This document shows positions 50,869 to 60,065 of a stretch of 64,000 nt of DNA, one piece after another. Position 1 is the first letter of the stretch, and each line of letters opens with the position of its first letter. The notes below the pieces were generated by a model. It was given only the letters and a program-made list of their open reading frames with translations, was not told the origin of the DNA and searched no databases. This DNA is from Bradyrhizobium huanghuaihaiense (lineage in GTDB: Bacteria > Pseudomonadota > Alphaproteobacteria > Rhizobiales > Xanthobacteraceae), in contig NZ_VLLA01000013.1 of the NCBI RefSeq assembly GCF_007830635.1, positions 169,199 to 233,198 on the forward strand, given 5' to 3'. Both the position numbers and the translations under genes were made by a program.

Positions 50869-51531
50869 ATGTATCAGTGGGACTTCGGCATCCTCTGGAG
50901 CTATCGCTGGCTCTTTCTCAACGGGCTCGGCGTCACCGTCGGCTTCACCGTGGTCATCGTGGTGCTCGGGCTCGTCTTCGGCCTGTTCGGCGCGTTCGGC
51001 AGCCTGTCGCGCTTCAGGGCGCTGCGGCTGACTGCGCTCGCCTTCATCGAGGCGTTTCGCTGCACGCCGATCCTGGTGCAGCTGATCTGGTTCTATTACG
51101 CGCTGCCGATCCTCGCCGGCGTCGAGATGACGCCGATCACCGCCTCGGCGCTGGCGCTCTCGCTCTATGGCGGCTCATTCTATTCGGAGATCATCCGCGG
51201 CGGCATCATCTCGATCGACAAGGGCCAGTCGGAAGCAGGCGCCGCGCTCGGCATGACACCCAGCCAGAGCATGCGTCGCATCGTGCTGCCGCAGGCGATC
51301 AAGCGCATGATCCCGGCGCTGATGAACCAGTCGATCATCCAGTTCAAGAACACCTCGCTGGTCTCGGTGCTGGCGGTGCCTGATCTGGTCTATCAGAGCC
51401 AGGTCGCGGCCCATGACAGCTACCGGCCGCTGGAAACCTACACCGCGGTTGCGGTGGCCTATGCGGCGATCCTGATCCCGCTCACCATCATCGTCCGCCG
51501 CGGCGAGAAGCGACTGGCGGTCAGCGAATGA
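50869..51531 (+). CDS. Amino-acid-type ABC permease
   Basis: A 220-residue permease of the His/Glu/Gln/Arg/opine family with five membrane segments. It contains GLGVTVGFTVVIVVLGLVFGLFG, FIEAFRCTPILVQLIWFYYALP and the coupling loop SEAGAALGMTPSQSMRRIVLPQA. Only one permease gene is present, so the channel is probably a homodimer. It overlaps the next gene by four bases (ATGA), indicating coupled translation. Confidence 0.92.
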   Translation: MYQWDFGILWSYRWLFLNGLGVTVGFTVVIVVLGLVFGLFGAFGSLSRFRALRLTALAFIEAFRCTPILVQLIWFYYALPILAGVEMTPITASALALSLYGGSFYSEIIRGGIISIDKGQSEAGAALGMTPSQSMRRIVLPQAIKRMIPALMNQSIIQFKNTSLVSVLAVPDLVYQSQVAAHDSYRPLETYTAVAVAYAAILIPLTIIVRRGEKRLAVSE

Positions 51532-52322
51532 GCGACACAACGAAGATCGAGATCCGGGCCTTGCGCAAGAGCTTCGGCAGCAACGAGGTCCTGAAGAACA
51601 TCAATCTCGACGTTGCCAAGGGCGGCGTCGTCGCGCTGATCGGGCCGTCAGGCTCGGGCAAGTCGACGCTGCTCCGCTGCATCAACCTGCTGGTCGTGCC
51701 CGACGGCGGCAGCGTCCGCGTCGGTGATACGCGTTTTGCCTTCGGTGAAGGCACCAGACTCCCCGACGTGAAGGCGCTGGCAAAATTCCGCGCCACCACC
51801 GGCATGGTGTTCCAGCACTTCAATCTGTTCCCGCACATGACGACGCTTCAGAACGTGATGGAGGGTCCGGTCACGGTGCGCCGCATGGCGAAGGCGGACG
51901 CCGAGAAGCTCGCCCGCGCACAACTAGCAAAAGTGGGCCTTGCCGAGAAAGCCGACCAATATCCGGCAACGCTCTCCGGCGGACAGAAGCAGCGCGTCGC
52001 GATCGCACGCGCGCTCGCGATGGAGCCCGACGTGATGCTGTTCGACGAGGCCACCTCCGCGCTCGATCCCGAGCTCGTCGGCGAGGTGCTGAACGTGATG
52101 CAGCGGCTCGCCTCCGAAGGCATGACCATGGTGATCGTGACCCATGAGATTGCCTTCGCCCGCGAGGTCGCCGACCGCCTGATCTTCATGCGCGACGGCG
52201 TCGTCGTCGAGGAAGGCCCGGCGCGGCAGGTGATCGACAACCCGCAGCAAGCCGCGACGCGCGCCTTCCTCAGCCATTTCCACCGCACCGGCGCATTGCC
52301 GCCGGCCACACCAGCATCGTGA
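51528..52322 (+). CDS. Amino-acid-type ABC ATPase
   Basis: A 264-residue nucleotide-binding subunit with Walker A GPSGSGKSTLLRC, Q-loop region TGMVFQHFNLFPHMT, signature LSGGQKQRVAIARAL, Walker B MLFDEATSALDPE and switch His in IVTHEIAF. It is of the GlnQ/HisP type. Its stop shares a base with the ATG of the SDR gene (TGATG), so the metabolic genes are translated with the transporter. Confidence 0.94.
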   Translation: MSDTTKIEIRALRKSFGSNEVLKNINLDVAKGGVVALIGPSGSGKSTLLRCINLLVVPDGGSVRVGDTRFAFGEGTRLPDVKALAKFRATTGMVFQHFNLFPHMTTLQNVMEGPVTVRRMAKADAEKLARAQLAKVGLAEKADQYPATLSGGQKQRVAIARALAMEPDVMLFDEATSALDPELVGEVLNVMQRLASEGMTMVIVTHEIAFAREVADRLIFMRDGVVVEEGPARQVIDNPQQAATRAFLSHFHRTGALPPATPAS

Positions 52323-53077
52323 TGCCAAATATCGATCGCGCCTACCTCGTCACCGGTGCCGCCAGCGGCATCGGTCGCGCCACCGCAAAGCTGCTCGCGG
52401 CGCCTGGCACCGCGCTGGTGCTGCACACGCGCTCGAACGCGGAAGGCCTCGACACCACCGCCGCGGAAGCCGAAGCCAAAGGCGCCGTTGTCGCAAAATG
52501 CCTCGGCGATCTCGCCGAGGACACGGCGGTCACCGACGCCATCGCCGCCGCGCAACGCGCCTTCGGCCGGCTCGACGGACTGGTTCTCGTCGGCGGCCAT
52601 GCCCGCCGCGGCAGCGCCATCGGCACGCCCGCCGATCTGTTCCGCCAAGCGATGGACGAATCCGCGCTGGCCTTCACGCGGCTCGTTGACGCCGCGCTGC
52701 CGCTGCTGCGTGCGGGACAAGATGCGCGGATCGTCGCGGTGTCGTCCTTTGTCGCGCATGCGATCCGGCCCGAATTCGCGCCTTTTGCCGCGACCGCCGC
52801 GAGCCGCTCCGCGCTCGAGGCGCTGGTGCGCCTCACCGCGATGGAGCTGGCCAAGGACGGCATCACCGTCAACGCGGTTTCACCCGGCCTCATCATCAAG
52901 GACAAGCCGAGCGAAAGCCGGCTCTCGCCCGAGCAGATCGCCGCAACCGAAGCACTGATCCCGATGCGCCGCCGCGGGCGGCCGGAGGAAGTCGCCGAAA
53001 TCATCGCCTTCCTGGCATCACCGAAGGCGTCCTACGTCACCGGCCAGGTCTGGCACGTCAATGGAGGCCTGACATGA
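52322..53077 (+). CDS. Short-chain dehydrogenase-like protein lacking the Tyr/Lys pair
   Basis: A 251-residue SDR-fold protein (ATG 52322) with the cofactor loop TGAASGIGRA, central GGHARRGSA, the catalytic Ser region VAVSSFV, NAVSPGLI and the C-terminal GQVWHVNGGLT. The usual catalytic YxxxK, expected after AATA, reads TAASR: Thr replaces Tyr and Arg replaces Lys. It may therefore bind a dinucleotide without normal oxidoreductase chemistry. It is embedded between an ABC ATPase and an enolase-superfamily gene, overlapping both. Confidence 0.85.
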   Translation: MPNIDRAYLVTGAASGIGRATAKLLAAPGTALVLHTRSNAEGLDTTAAEAEAKGAVVAKCLGDLAEDTAVTDAIAAAQRAFGRLDGLVLVGGHARRGSAIGTPADLFRQAMDESALAFTRLVDAALPLLRAGQDARIVAVSSFVAHAIRPEFAPFAATAASRSALEALVRLTAMELAKDGITVNAVSPGLIIKDKPSESRLSPEQIAATEALIPMRRRGRPEEVAEIIAFLASPKASYVTGQVWHVNGGLT

Positions 53078-54201
53078 CCGAAGCAACCGTCGCACGCATC
53101 AGGCTGTTCCTGATCGAAAGCCCGATCAAGATGGCGCGCCTGCAGGGTGTCGGCAACGTCAAGGGCACCGTGAAGCGCGTGCTGATCGAGCTGACGTCCA
53201 GCGATGGTATCGTTGGCTGGGGCGAAGCGGCGCCGTGGGAGGTGTTTACCGGTACGCCCGAGGCTGCCTTCTCTGCGCTCGATATCTATCTGCGGCCGAT
53301 CGTGCTCGGCAAGCCTGTGCGCCGCATCCGCGCGCTGATGGCCGAGCTCGACCGCGCGCTGGTCGGGCATGCCGAGGCCAAGGTCGGAATCGAGATGGCG
53401 CTGCTCGACATCGTCGGCAAGTCGTCGGGACTGTCGGTCGCCGATCTCCTTGGTGGCCGCGTGCGCGACACCATTCCGCTCTCCTTCTCGATCGCCGATC
53501 CGGATTTTGCCGCCGACCTCGAACGGATGCGAAAGATGGTTCCGGAGGGGAACGTCATCTACAAGGTCAAGACCGGCGTAAAACCGCATCGCGAGGACCT
53601 CGATCATCTCGAAGCGATCCGGAAAGAGTTCGGCGACAAGGTCGATCTGCGCGTCGACTACAACCAGGCGCTGGCGCCGTTCGGCGCCATCAAGATCCTG
53701 CGCGATGTTGAGCAGTTCGCGCCGACCTTCATCGAGCAGCCGGTGCCGCGCAAATATCTCGATGTGATGGCGCAGCTCACCGCAGCGCTGGAGACGCCCG
53801 TGCTCGCCGACGAAAGCTGCTTCGACCGCCGCGACATGATGGAGGTGGTGCGCCGCGAGGCGGCGGACGCCGTCTCGATCAAGCTGATGAAGGCCGGCGG
53901 CCTGTTCGAGGCGCAGGCGATCATGGCGATCGCCGACATCGCCGGCCTGCCCGGCTATGGCGGTACGCTGTGGGAAGGTGGCATTGGCCTTGCCGCCGGC
54001 ACGCAGCTGATCGCGGCGACATCAGGCATCTCGCTCGGCTGCGAGTTCTACATGCCGCATCACGTGCTGACCGAGGACGTCCTGGAAGAGCGCATCGCCA
54101 ACCGCGCCGGCCATGTCGTGGTGCCCGACGGCCCCGGCCTCGGCATCCGCGTCAGCGAAGCCTCCGTCCGCGCCAATGCGCGCGTGCTGGCGGAGGGGTA
54201 G
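53074..54201 (+). CDS. Enolase-superfamily enzyme, muconate-cycloisomerase subgroup
   Basis: A 375-residue enzyme with an N-terminal capping domain and a C-terminal barrel. Metal ligands appear in RVDYN, IEQPVP and LADES; acid/base lysines in YKVKTG and SIKLMKAGG. That Lys-x-Lys plus Lys arrangement marks the muconate lactonising/dipeptide epimerase/N-succinylamino-acid racemase subgroup. The substrate is uncertain, but cotranscription with a polar-amino-acid-type importer favours racemisation or epimerisation of an amino-acid derivative over muconate. It starts four bases inside the SDR stop (ATGA). Confidence 0.87.
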   Translation: MTEATVARIRLFLIESPIKMARLQGVGNVKGTVKRVLIELTSSDGIVGWGEAAPWEVFTGTPEAAFSALDIYLRPIVLGKPVRRIRALMAELDRALVGHAEAKVGIEMALLDIVGKSSGLSVADLLGGRVRDTIPLSFSIADPDFAADLERMRKMVPEGNVIYKVKTGVKPHREDLDHLEAIRKEFGDKVDLRVDYNQALAPFGAIKILRDVEQFAPTFIEQPVPRKYLDVMAQLTAALETPVLADESCFDRRDMMEVVRREAADAVSIKLMKAGGLFEAQAIMAIADIAGLPGYGGTLWEGGIGLAAGTQLIAATSGISLGCEFYMPHHVLTEDVLEERIANRAGHVVVPDGPGLGIRVSEASVRANARVLAEG

Positions 54202-54228
54202 GCGCCGGCGCAGCCGCAAACTCAGCCG

Positions 54229-54369
54229 TCGTCCCGGCGAAGGCCGGGACCCATACCGCGTGATCTGTCGACAGGCGCAGGTGATCGTACCGCGGGTAGA
54301 CTCGTCACTACAACCTTTCGTCAAACTTCTTCCTGTGGTTATGGGTCCCGGCCTTCGCCGGGACGACGA
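54229..54369. repeat. REP-type inverted repeat, family F
   Basis: The ends GTCGTCCCGGCGAAGGCCGG and CCGGCCTTCGCCGGGACGAC are perfect inverted copies, each also able to fold on itself, with GGGACCCATAcc / ggTTATGGGTCCC adjoining. It follows the operon end. Confidence 0.93.
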
Positions 54370-54474
54370 CCGTGTATGCAGCCAGAGCGGGGCCCAATCC
54401 TTCCCCTCGCCAACTCCCTATCGTATGGTCGCTTCAAACACGCCCGTTCCCCGTCGGGCCACCCGGAAACGCAT

Positions 54475-54894
54475 ATGCCCGAACCCGCCTGGTCGCTGCA
54501 CTCCCGCCTGAAAGAGGACACCATCGACATCGGCGATCTGCCGCTGTCCAAGGTGCTGGTCATCAAGGACGCGCATTACCCTTGGCTGCTGCTGGTGCCG
54601 CGGCGGGTGGATGCGGTCGAGATCATCGATCTCGACGAGGTGCAGCAAGCGCAGCTGATGACTGAGATCTCCCGCGTCTCGCGCGCGCTGAAGGAGATCA
54701 CCAAATGCGACAAGCTCAATGTCGCAGCGCTCGGCAACCTCGTGCCGCAGCTGCACGTCCACATCATCGCGCGGCGGACCAGTGACGCGGCCTGGCCGCG
54801 ACCGGTGTGGGGCGTGATGCCGCCTCTCGCACACGATGCGACCGAGGTTCAGAATTTCATCAGCGCGCTTCGCCGAAAAATCTGGTTGGGTTGA
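54475..54894 (+). CDS. HIT-domain protein
   Basis: A 139-residue protein starting MPEPAWSLHSRLKEDT at 54475; an in-frame start at 54376 reads through the repeat. It has the HIT-fold strands and the motif LVPQLHVHIIARR, where the usual HxHxH reads QLHVH with the catalytic central His kept and the first His replaced by Gln. HIT proteins hydrolyse or transfer nucleoside phosphates (AMP-lysine, diadenosine polyphosphates). It precedes nudC by ten bases, forming a nucleotide-hydrolase operon. Confidence 0.85.
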   Translation: MPEPAWSLHSRLKEDTIDIGDLPLSKVLVIKDAHYPWLLLVPRRVDAVEIIDLDEVQQAQLMTEISRVSRALKEITKCDKLNVAALGNLVPQLHVHIIARRTSDAAWPRPVWGVMPPLAHDATEVQNFISALRRKIWLG

Positions 54895-54904
54895 AAGAAA
54901 AACA

Positions 54905-55843
54905 ATGTCCGCATTCGACGCATTTCCACTGGGCCAGCCGGCCTTCGTCACCAACGTCCTCGACCGCGCCGCGCATCTGCGCCGCGACGACGAAAAGCTG
55001 TTCGCGCTGGAGCAGAAATCGTCATCCCGCGCCTATGTCGTGTACCGCGACTCGCTGCTGGTGAAGCGCGAGGGCGACAACGTGCGCGCGCTGCTCTCGA
55101 TCGACGAGGCGCTGAAATGCGGCGCCAATCCCGGCACGATTTTCCTCGGTCTGCGCGATGGCGCCGCGATGTTCGGCATGGGCCTGGCGCAGGCCGCGGC
55201 CGAGAAGCTGGTCGGGCGCGAGGACTATACCGTCACCGAGCTGCGCGGCATGGCGATGCAGGGCACGATCCCGCCCGACGAGCTGTCGGCGATCGCGATG
55301 GCGAAGTCGATGGTCGGCTGGCATCAGCGCCACGGCTATTGCGCCAATTGCGGCGCCCGCAGCGGAATGAAGGAAGGCGGCTGGAAGCGCGAGTGCCCGG
55401 CTTGCAAGGCCGAGCACTTTCCGCGCACCGATCCGGTCGTGATCATGCACGTGGCATCCGGCGAAAAGTGCCTGCTGGGCCGCCAGAAGCAGTTTCCGCC
55501 GGGCATGTATTCGTGCCTTGCCGGCTTCGTCGAGGCCGCCGAGACCATCGAGGACGCGGTGCGCCGCGAGATCTTCGAAGAATCCGGCATTCGCTGCACC
55601 GACGTGCAGTATTACATGACCCAGCCCTGGCCTTATCCGTCGTCGCTGATGATCGGCTGCAGCGCGCGGGCCGTGAGCGAGGACATCGTCGTCGACCATT
55701 CCGAGCTCGAGGATGCACGCTGGTTCACGCGCGAGGAGGCGGCCCTGATGCTGAAACGTACGCATCCCGACGGATTCGCCGGCCCGCATCCGTTCGCGAT
55801 TGCCCATCATCTGCTCGGCCGCTGGGTGCACGACAAGAGCTGA
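54905..55843 (+). CDS. nudC: NADH pyrophosphatase NudC
   Basis: A 312-residue Nudix hydrolase that cleaves NADH and decaps NAD-RNA. The zinc-ribbon is CANCGARSGMKEGGWKRECPAC, and the Nudix box is GFVEAAETIEDAVRREIFEESGI. The NudC-specific motif after the box is TQPWPYPSS (usually SQPWPFP). The start ATG at 54905 overlaps nothing. It lies between HIT and PfkB genes, six bases upstream of the latter. Confidence 0.95.
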   Translation: MSAFDAFPLGQPAFVTNVLDRAAHLRRDDEKLFALEQKSSSRAYVVYRDSLLVKREGDNVRALLSIDEALKCGANPGTIFLGLRDGAAMFGMGLAQAAAEKLVGREDYTVTELRGMAMQGTIPPDELSAIAMAKSMVGWHQRHGYCANCGARSGMKEGGWKRECPACKAEHFPRTDPVVIMHVASGEKCLLGRQKQFPPGMYSCLAGFVEAAETIEDAVRREIFEESGIRCTDVQYYMTQPWPYPSSLMIGCSARAVSEDIVVDHSELEDARWFTREEAALMLKRTHPDGFAGPHPFAIAHHLLGRWVHDKS

Positions 55844-55849
55844 CCGCCG

Positions 55850-56773
55850 ATGGCGCCATCTGTGCTCGCGCCGCGCATCCTCTGCATCGGCATTCCCGTG
55901 CGCGACCTCACCTTCCGGGTCGAGGCCGTGCCCGCGCGCGGCAGCAAGGCCAATGCCACGCATCTCGCGGAGATCTGCGGCGGCAATGCGCTCAACGCCG
56001 CCATCGCGATGGCGCGACTTGGCGGCCGCGTTTCGTTTGCGGGGCCGATGGGCGATGCGCGGGAAAGGTCGAGCGATTTCATTCTGGCGCGGATGGCGCA
56101 TGAGGGCATCGACACTGCGCATATCGTGCGCATGCCGGGCCTGAGCACGCCTGTCTCCGCCATCATGATCGAGCCCTCCGGCGAGCGGACGCTCACGATC
56201 TTTCGCGATTCCGCGCTCTGGGGCATGAAGCTGCCCGACACCGACGAACTGCTGGCCGATTGCCAGGCCGTCCTGATCGAGAGCCGCTGCGGCGCCTTTT
56301 GCATTGATCTCTGCATCGAGTCCCGCCGGCGCGGCATTCCCGTCATCGTCGGCGTCGACCGCGCGATGTCGTTGCAGGACGAGCTGCTCACCGCGGCCTC
56401 GCACCTGCTATTCGCCAGCGAGCAGGTGCAGGAGACGGCCGGCATCGCCGATGACGGCGAGGCGTTGAAGCGCCTGGCAAGCCTGACGGCGGCCTTCCTC
56501 GCCGCCACCCGCGGCCCGCAGGGCACGATCTGGCTCGACGAGGCGGGCGCGCTTGAGGAGACCCCGGCCTTCCCGGTCGAGGCGGTCGATACGCTCGGCG
56601 CCGGCGACGTCTTCCATGGCGCATTCGCGTTTTGCCTCGCCGAGGGTAAGGGGGTGCGGGAGGCGCTGCGATTCGCCGCGGCTGCCGCAGCGCTGAAATG
56701 CACCCGCCATGGCGGCGGCCTGGCGGCCCCGCAACGCATTGAAGTTGAAGGGTTTTTACGCAGCCAACCCTAG
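55850..56773 (+). CDS. PfkB-family carbohydrate/nucleoside kinase
   Basis: A 307-residue ribokinase-like enzyme with an N-terminal GGNALNAAIAMARLGGRVSFAGPMGDA substrate region and the C-terminal anion-hole motif DTLGAGDVFHGAFAFCLAEGK carrying the catalytic Asp. It phosphorylates a sugar or nucleoside; the substrate cannot be inferred. It appears to be cotranscribed with nudC and the HIT gene. Confidence 0.88.
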   Translation: MAPSVLAPRILCIGIPVRDLTFRVEAVPARGSKANATHLAEICGGNALNAAIAMARLGGRVSFAGPMGDARERSSDFILARMAHEGIDTAHIVRMPGLSTPVSAIMIEPSGERTLTIFRDSALWGMKLPDTDELLADCQAVLIESRCGAFCIDLCIESRRRGIPVIVGVDRAMSLQDELLTAASHLLFASEQVQETAGIADDGEALKRLASLTAAFLAATRGPQGTIWLDEAGALEETPAFPVEAVDTLGAGDVFHGAFAFCLAEGKGVREALRFAAAAAALKCTRHGGGLAAPQRIEVEGFLRSQP

Positions 56774-56869
56774 AGCGATTCCACTGAAGCGCCAAGATTA
56801 TGGCTTGCTGTGGAAAGATTTTCTCTATATCAGGGAAATCAGCCCCTGAAATGGAACAAAGTTCTTCAA

Positions 56870-57379
56870 ATGACTGATGCCGCTGTCCAGATCCCCGAGA
56901 CCAGCCGCCGCCTCGACGCCATCGACCGCAAGATCCTGATGGTACTCCAGGAAGATGCCTCCCTGTCCGTCGCCGAGATCGGCGACCGCGTCGGGCTGTC
57001 CTCGACCCCCTGCTGGAAGCGTATCCAGCGCCTGGAGGCCGATGGCGTGATCCTGAAGCGGGTCGCCCTGGTCGACCAGAACAAGATCGGTCTCGGCATC
57101 TCCGTGTTCGTGTCGGTGGAAAGCTCCGACCATTCCGATGCCTGGCTCAAGAAATTCGCCGAGGCCGTCAGCGCCATGCCCGAGGTGATGGAGTTCTACC
57201 GCATGGCCGGCGACGTCGATTACATGCTGCGCGTCGTGGTCGCGGACATGCAGGCCTATGACATCTTCTACAAGAAGCTGATCAGCGCCGTGCCGCTGAA
57301 GAACGTCACCTCGCGCTTCGCGATGGAGAAGATCAAGTCGGTCACCGCGCTGCCGATCCCGGCGGTAGTGGCTGCCTAG
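56870..57379 (+). CDS. Lrp/AsnC family regulator
   Basis: A 169-residue protein starting MTDAAVQIPETSRRLDAID at 56870. The helix-turn-helix lies at residues 18-65 (DRKILMVLQEDASLSVAEIGDRVGLSSTPCWKRIQRLEADGVI) and the RAM ligand domain follows (MPEVMEFYRMAGDVDYMLRVVV). Such proteins respond to amino acids and form octamers. The reading from 56810 adds 20 non-conserved residues. It stands alone, 96 bp after the kinase gene. Confidence 0.93.
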   Translation: MTDAAVQIPETSRRLDAIDRKILMVLQEDASLSVAEIGDRVGLSSTPCWKRIQRLEADGVILKRVALVDQNKIGLGISVFVSVESSDHSDAWLKKFAEAVSAMPEVMEFYRMAGDVDYMLRVVVADMQAYDIFYKKLISAVPLKNVTSRFAMEKIKSVTALPIPAVVAA

Positions 57380-57408
57380 GGCTTTTCAGACTTTCGCCGC
57401 GCCGATGC

Positions 57409-57509
57409 TGTCATCGTCCGCGAAGGCGGACGATCCAGTATTCCAGAGACGGCAATCGTATACGGATAGGCCGCCGCGTACTGGATGCCCCGCATTCGCG
57501 GGGCATGAC
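57409..57509. repeat. REP-type repeat, family E (copy 4)
   Basis: A left CGTCCGC-type arm (TGTCATCGTCCGCGAAGGCG) and a right CCCCGC-type arm (GCCCCGCATTCGCGGGGCAT) sit around a ~45-bp centre containing CCAGTA and TACTGG. It is in the convergent gap. Confidence 0.9.
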
Positions 57510-57553
57510 GGCGGCGTGCGCGGCGACCTCCAGTCGTCCTGTAAGGGCGCCCC

Positions 57554-59053
57554 TCAAATCGTCTGATTGTACTCGCCGACTTCGGGATGCGTGCGCAGCA
57601 CGCTGTTCACCATCTCGAACATGTCGTGCATGCGTTGCTCGGAGACCGGGCTTTCGACCACGACGACGAGCTCGGGCTTGTTGGAGGAGGCGCGCACCAG
57701 GCCCCAGCTGCCGTCCTCGACCGTAACGCGCACGCCGTTGACGGTGACGAGATCGCGGATCGACTGGCCGCCGATCTTCGCGCCCTTGGCCTGCAGGCCT
57801 TCAAAATGCTTCACGACCTTGTCGATGACGCCGTACTTGGTCTCGTCAGCGCAATGCGGCGACATGGTCGGCGACGACCAAGTCTTGGGCAGCGCGTCCT
57901 TCAGATCGGCCATCGACTTGCCGGGCGCACGATCGAGCATGTCGCAGATCGCGATCGCCGACACCAGGCCGTCGTCATAGCCGCGGCCATAGGGCTTGTT
58001 GAAGAAGAAGTGGCCGGACTTCTCGAAGCCCGCGAGCGCGCCCGTCTCGTTGGTGCGGCGCTTCATGTAGGAATGGCCGGTCTTCCAATAGGCGGTCTTG
58101 GCGCCCTGCTTCTGCAGCACGGGATCGGTGATGAAGAGGCCAGTCGACTTCACGTCGACGATGAACTGCGCGTCCTTGTGGATCGCCGACATGTCGCGCG
58201 CCAGCATCACGCCGACCTTGTCGGCGAAGATCTCCTCGCCGGTGTTGTCGACGACGCCGCAGCGGTCTCCGTCGCCGTCGAAGCCGAGGCCGACATCGGC
58301 CTTGTGATGCAGCACCGCGTCGCGGATCGCGTGCAGCATCTCCATGTCTTCCGGATTCGGATTGTATTTCGGGAAGGTGTGATCGAGCTCGGTGTCGAGC
58401 GGGATCACCTCGCAGCCGATCGCCTCCAGCACCTGCGGCGCGAATGCGCCGGCGGTGCCGTTGCCGCAGGCCGCGACGACCTTGAGCTTGCGCTTAAGCT
58501 TCGGACGATTGGTGAGATCGGCGATGTAGCGCGCCGGATAATTCTCGTGGAACTGGTAGGCGCCGCCCGCCTTGTTCTTGAATTCGGCGTTGAGCACGAT
58601 CTCCTTCAGCCGCGTCATCTCGTCGGGGCCGAAGGTGAGCGGGCGGTTGGCGCCCATCTTCACGCCGGTCCAGCCATTGTCGTTGTGCGAGGCCGTGACC
58701 ATGGCGACGCAGGGCACGTCGAGATCGAATTGCGCGAAATAGGCCATCGGCGTCACCGCGAGGCCGATGTCACGCACCTTGCAGCCCGCCGCCATCAGGC
58801 CGGAGATCAGCGCATATTTGATCGAGGCCGAATAGCCGCGGAAATCATGACCGGTGACGATCTCTTGGCTGACGCCGAGCTCGGCGATCAGCGCGCCCAG
58901 GCCCATGCCGAGCGCCTGCACACCCATCAGGTTGATTTCCTTCTGGAACAACCAGCGCGCGTCGTATTCGCGAAAACCGGTGGGCTTCACCATCGGCTCG
59001 GATTCGAAGGCGTAGGTGTTGGGCAGCAAAACGGGTTTCGGCTTGGGAAACAT
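57554..59053 (-). CDS. Phosphomannomutase/phosphoglucomutase
   Basis: A 499-residue alpha-D-phosphohexomutase. The phospho-Ser is in VTASHNDNGWTG near residue 120; the metal loop is GFDGDGDRCG, and the sugar-binding and phosphate-binding loops are ETGALAGFEKSGHFFFN and RASSNKPELVVVVES. It interconverts hexose 1- and 6-phosphates, feeding polysaccharide and lipopolysaccharide synthesis, and UDP-glucose dehydrogenase is encoded about 3.6 kb away. Whether glucose or mannose is preferred cannot be read from sequence. Confidence 0.92.
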   Translation of the reverse strand: MFPKPKPVLLPNTYAFESEPMVKPTGFREYDARWLFQKEINLMGVQALGMGLGALIAELGVSQEIVTGHDFRGYSASIKYALISGLMAAGCKVRDIGLAVTPMAYFAQFDLDVPCVAMVTASHNDNGWTGVKMGANRPLTFGPDEMTRLKEIVLNAEFKNKAGGAYQFHENYPARYIADLTNRPKLKRKLKVVAACGNGTAGAFAPQVLEAIGCEVIPLDTELDHTFPKYNPNPEDMEMLHAIRDAVLHHKADVGLGFDGDGDRCGVVDNTGEEIFADKVGVMLARDMSAIHKDAQFIVDVKSTGLFITDPVLQKQGAKTAYWKTGHSYMKRRTNETGALAGFEKSGHFFFNKPYGRGYDDGLVSAIAICDMLDRAPGKSMADLKDALPKTWSSPTMSPHCADETKYGVIDKVVKHFEGLQAKGAKIGGQSIRDLVTVNGVRVTVEDGSWGLVRASSNKPELVVVVESPVSEQRMHDMFEMVNSVLRTHPEVGEYNQTI

Positions 59054-59261
59054 TGAGACAGTCTCGTGAAAAGGGCAGGAATTGATGCAGCCTTAGCGAA
59101 TGCCGGGCCGCAGCGGAAGGCGGGAATGAAGGCTTATGGCCGATAATTGCGGCAGTTTGGTAACGGGGGCACGCGATCTTGCGCGCGACTTCCGCCCGTT
59201 CCGTTCAAAAAATTCGTGCGAACGCCCGTTCGTCAGCTCGCTAGGGAGCGCATGACGCGGC

Positions 59262-59774
59262 TTACTGCTCCAGCACCATCTGCCCGTTGGCGTATTCAAA
59301 GCGCTTGAGGCGGGACAGGAAGGAGAGGCCGAGCAGGTTTTCCGACAGCGCCTCGTCGGGCAGCACCATGGCGTCGACATCGCGCACGATGAGGCCGCCG
59401 ACATCGAGCATGGCGATGCGGGTGCGCGCGGCCTTGATGGTGCCGTTGGCGGTGGAGACGGTGGCGTTGTATTCGCTGCGCGAGGGACGGAGGCCAAAGC
59501 GGGCGGCCGAGGTCTCGTTCAGCGCGACGACGGAGGCGCCGGTGTCGACCATGAAGCCGATGCGCTGGCCGTCGATCCGGCCTTCGGTCTGGAAGTGTCC
59601 ACGGCCGTCGCGGGAAATGGCGAGGCTGCGGCCTCCCGCCGGCGCTGCGGCGGCAACAGCCACCGTCGTGCGCGGCACTGACGTGGCGGAGGCGGAGCTC
59701 ACTCTGTCGGCCATCTGCGCCATGAAAGTGCCGAGGCCGATCATGATGGCCGCGAAGATCATAATGTTACGCAT
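59262..59774 (-). CDS. Retropepsin-like aspartic protease (TIGR02281 type)
   Basis: A 170-residue protein starting at ATG 59774 (a GTG lies one codon upstream). An N-terminal membrane anchor (residues about 3-22) precedes a single aspartic-protease lobe with catalytic DTGAS in GFMVDTGASVVALNE, and LLGLSFLSRLKRFEYANG at the end. Single-lobe proteases of this type dimerise and are membrane-anchored with periplasmic catalytic domains. The substrate is unknown. Confidence 0.9.
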   Translation of the reverse strand: MRNIMIFAAIMIGLGTFMAQMADRVSSASATSVPRTTVAVAAAAPAGGRSLAISRDGRGHFQTEGRIDGQRIGFMVDTGASVVALNETSAARFGLRPSRSEYNATVSTANGTIKAARTRIAMLDVGGLIVRDVDAMVLPDEALSENLLGLSFLSRLKRFEYANGQMVLEQ

Positions 59775-59900
59775 CACACCACTTCCGAGCCGGAACGCTC
59801 GATTTCACCACGCAACCCGTTCGCCCGCGAGCGGAGCCCCGGCCAGAACCTCGCCATTTTGGCGAAAAGGATGAGCGGACGGTTAATGCGGCGACTTAAA

Positions 59901-60056
59901 CCTCTCCCCGCCTGCGGGGAGAGGTCGGATCGCCCCGGCGATGCGAAGCATCGGCCGGCGCGATCCGGGTGAGGGGGTACAGGCCCATCGATAGAGATCA
60001 GTTCGCAGAGACAGCCCCTCACCCCGACCCTCTCCCCGCAAGCGCGGGGCGAGGGA
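59901..60056. repeat. REP-type repeat, family D (copy 3)
   Basis: The stems CCTCTCCCCGC-CTG-CGGGGAGAGG and CTCTCCCCGCAAGCGCGGGG sit at the ends, with GGGTGAGGGG / CCCCTCACCC inside and GATGC-GAAGC-ATC, CGGCCGG hairpins. It is in the gap before hrpB's stop. Confidence 0.92.
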
Positions 60057-60065
60057 GAAGACACA

